Assembly (NCBI GenBank): GCA_007133115.1
Contig: SLNI01000262.1
Location: 1-7,138 of the forward strand
Origin: Thioalkalivibrio sp.
GTDB taxonomy: Bacteria; Pseudomonadota; Gammaproteobacteria; Ectothiorhodospirales; Ectothiorhodospiraceae
Reading direction: 5' to 3'
Length of the DNA stretch: 7,138 nucleotides
Shown here: piece by piece, positions 5,662-7,138 of the stretch
How the letters are laid out: the number at the start of each line of letters is the position of its first letter
Numbering within the stretch: position 1 is the first letter of the stretch
Notes under the pieces: model-generated
What the model saw: only the letters and a program-made list of their open reading frames with translations
The model's database searches: none
What the model was told of the DNA's origin: nothing
Translations under genes and position numbers: made by a program

Positions 5662-6365
5662 GCGGAAACGGCCGAACGCACTCGGTCGGAGACCACCCGG
5701 CCGTCCCGCAGCTCGATGATGCGGTCGACCATCTCCGCCTCCCGCACCAGTGGGTCGTGGCTGCTCAGAATCAGCGAACGTCCTTCGGTACGGAGTCGCG
5801 CCAGGATCTCGAGGAGGGTCCGCGAAAGCTCCGAGTCGAGATTCGCCGTCGGCTCATCGGCGATCAGTATCTGCGGGTCGTTGATCAGTGCGCGGGCAAG
5901 CGCCGTGCGCTGTGCCTCGCCGCCGGAAAGGGATTCCACGCGAGCATTCGCGCGAGGCCCCAGTCCCAGTGTTTCCAGCAAGTGGAGCGCCCGTTTGCGC
6001 AAGGCGCGACGGGGAACGCCCAGCGGGTAGGCCGGAACCATCACGTTATCCAGCACCGGCAGGCCCCGGATCAGGTTGAAACGCTGAAACACGAAGCCGA
6101 ATGTCTGCCGCCGCAGGGCCGCGAGAAACGGTTCGGGCAGGCTGGAAATCACGCGGTCATTCAACAGCACACGGCCTTCGGTGGGCCTGGCCAGGCAGCC
6201 GATAAGCGTCAATAGCGTGGTTTTACCCGATCCGCTGGGTCCCGCGAGAACCGTGACCTGTCCCTCGGGCAGGTGCAGATCGACCCCGTTCACGGCCCAG
6301 AAGCGGTTCGGTTGATCCTCGTTGAAGGCCTTGCGAACCCCGGTAAGCTGGATCTTCAGGGTCAT
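5658..6365 (-). CDS. ABC transporter ATP-binding protein, LolD/MacB type
   Basis: A 235-residue cytoplasmic ATPase that powers the FtsX-type permease encoded upstream. It has a full set of motifs: Walker A GPSGSGKTT (42-50), Q-loop FQRFNL (93-98), signature LSGGEAQR (146-153), Walker B ILIADEP with catalytic E171, D-loop NLD (175-177) and switch H203 in SSHDP. Length and sequence style match the LolD/MacB/FtsE group, which works with FtsX-like permeases in mechanotransmission or lipoprotein release rather than classic import. The start overlaps the permease stop (ATGA at 6362-6365), with GAGG seven bases upstream inside the permease gene. Its own stop overlaps the next start in the same way. 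In context it replaces the NosF ATPase of nos clusters, but the sequence looks LolD-like. The substrate is unknown. Confidence 0.95.
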   Translation of the reverse strand: MTLKIQLTGVRKAFNEDQPNRFWAVNGVDLHLPEGQVTVLAGPSGSGKTTLLTLIGCLARPTEGRVLLNDRVISSLPEPFLAALRRQTFGFVFQRFNLIRGLPVLDNVMVPAYPLGVPRRALRKRALHLLETLGLGPRANARVESLSGGEAQRTALARALINDPQILIADEPTANLDSELSRTLLEILARLRTEGRSLILSSHDPLVREAEMVDRIIELRDGRVVSDRVRSAVSA

Positions 6366-7138
6366 CGCATGACCTCGTCGGGATCCGTCACCGCCGCGCG
6401 CCAGACAGGAACCAGCGTGGCCACGAGGTACGGAAATACCGTCAGAAAGAAGAGTGCCAGCAGCTGACTACCCTCGATCGCGGGGGTCAGGCGGAAGTCG
6501 GGATACAGCACCGACCACCCTTGCATCACAGGTGCCAGCAAGGGCGCCGAGAGGCCGAAGACGTGCCAGTAGGCGGCGACCGTGCCGAACAGAAAAGCGA
6601 GCAGGGAAAGCAGTCCTCCCTCCCACAGTTTCATGCGCAACACGTCGCGGGTCTCCCAGCCGACAGCCTTGAGGATGCCGATCTCGCGGCGCTCGTCCGC
6701 GGAGAGACCCGAGGCTTTCTCCCAGGCGAGGATCGCGAACGCCAGCAGGGTGCCGGAAAGCGGCAGCAGCACCAGTGCCGAGCGCCAGTCGAAGATCGCA
6801 TCGTAGGTACGCTGCATCTCTTCGCGCAGGATGGCCCGGCTGTCGGGTAGCTGTTCGAGCACCTTTTCCGCGACGGTCTGCACTTCACGCGGGTTCGGAA
6901 TCCGCAGTGCCAGGTCGGTGTATTCCCCGGGTGGGATGCCGAATAGGGTTCGGAAATCCGTCTCCTCGACCAGCAGCAGATCGGCACTGGCCAGTGCCGT
7001 CTCCATCGGCAGTACCTCGGCAATGTGGAAGCTGGCGAGCACGCCATCGTGGCCCCGGAAGCTGATGACGTCGCCCTGGCCTGCGCCGCGGGCCCTGGCC
7101 AGGGCGGGGCCGAGGATCGCCGTCCCTTTCTGGATCCC
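6362..7138 (-). CDS. FtsX/MacB-type ABC permease, N-terminus cut by window end
   Basis: The C-terminal 258 residues of an ABC permease; the frame is open to the window edge, and the GTG at 7042 is internal. The fragment begins in the periplasmic (MacB-PCD-like) domain, about residues 1-115, containing GHDGVLASFHIAEVLP and ADLLLVEETDFRTLFGIP. Three hydrophobic helices of the FtsX domain follow (about 120-140, 172-193 and 224-245). Between the first two lies the characteristic cytoplasmic coupling segment ERREIGILKAVGWE (149-162), and the protein ends with the PVWRAAVTDPDEVMR tail typical of the family. FtsX-type permeases use ATP hydrolysis to move a periplasmic domain. It probably also has one N-terminal helix outside the window. 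It is the first visible gene of the operon, and the promoter lies beyond the window. The family is firm, the role unknown. Confidence 0.92.
   Translation of the reverse strand, partial: GIQKGTAILGPALARARGAGQGDVISFRGHDGVLASFHIAEVLPMETALASADLLLVEETDFRTLFGIPPGEYTDLALRIPNPREVQTVAEKVLEQLPDSRAILREEMQRTYDAIFDWRSALVLLPLSGTLLAFAILAWEKASGLSADERREIGILKAVGWETRDVLRMKLWEGGLLSLLAFLFGTVAAYWHVFGLSAPLLAPVMQGWSVLYPDFRLTPAIEGSQLLALFFLTVFPYLVATLVPVWRAAVTDPDEVMR

Noticed and set aside
4603..6030. Long plus-strand open frame (475 codons) antisense to the operon
   Set aside because: The translation is rich in Gln/Arg/His, with no domain. It is a GC-codon shadow opposite well-supported minus-strand genes.

Overview
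The window is GC-rich and looks like chromosomal DNA from a gammaproteobacterium. The GroEL fragment and the small OmpA-family protein resemble those of purple sulfur and related bacteria (Chromatiales/Ectothiorhodospiraceae). That placement is an impression from protein character, not a computed phylogeny. Genes are tightly packed, and no tRNA, rRNA, CRISPR array, insertion sequence or other mobile element was found.

Left part, plus strand (1-2070): the 3' two-thirds of groEL, cut by the window start, ends in a methionine/glycine-rich tail and is followed by a strong intrinsic terminator (1071-1096). A gap of about 280 bases with a repeated 7-mer and an imperfect dyad precedes a 205-residue exported OmpA-like peptidoglycan-binding protein. 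That gene ends in a second strong intrinsic terminator (2041-2070).

Right part, minus strand (7138 down to 2165): seven genes form one apparent operon, convergent with the OmpA-like gene. In order of transcription they are: a MacB/FtsX-type ABC permease (cut by the window end); a LolD/MacB-type ATPase; a 333-residue polytopic membrane protein of no family I recognise, with CC and HCPFC motifs; a TlpA-like thioredoxin lipoprotein (WCPFC); a SafE/DsbD_2-type membrane protein with cysteine motifs; a Tat-exported NosL-like protein; and a Sec-exported NosL. The first two junctions are 4-base ATGA overlaps, the third is a 10-base gap and the fourth is a 1-base TAATG overlap. The two NosL genes follow gaps of 68 and 51 bases, each with a good Shine-Dalgarno sequence.

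Reading the operon together: NosL proteins bind Cu(I) and help assemble the copper sites of nitrous oxide reductase, TlpA-like proteins reduce periplasmic disulfides, and DsbD_2/SafE proteins are membrane relatives of thiol-electron or metal carriers. An FtsX-type ABC transporter usually does mechanical or extraction work at the periplasmic face. The cluster therefore looks like a periplasmic copper and thiol-redox handling module built around an ABC transporter. No nosZ, nosD or nosY is visible here, so its client is unknown. This operon is the most interesting part of the window.
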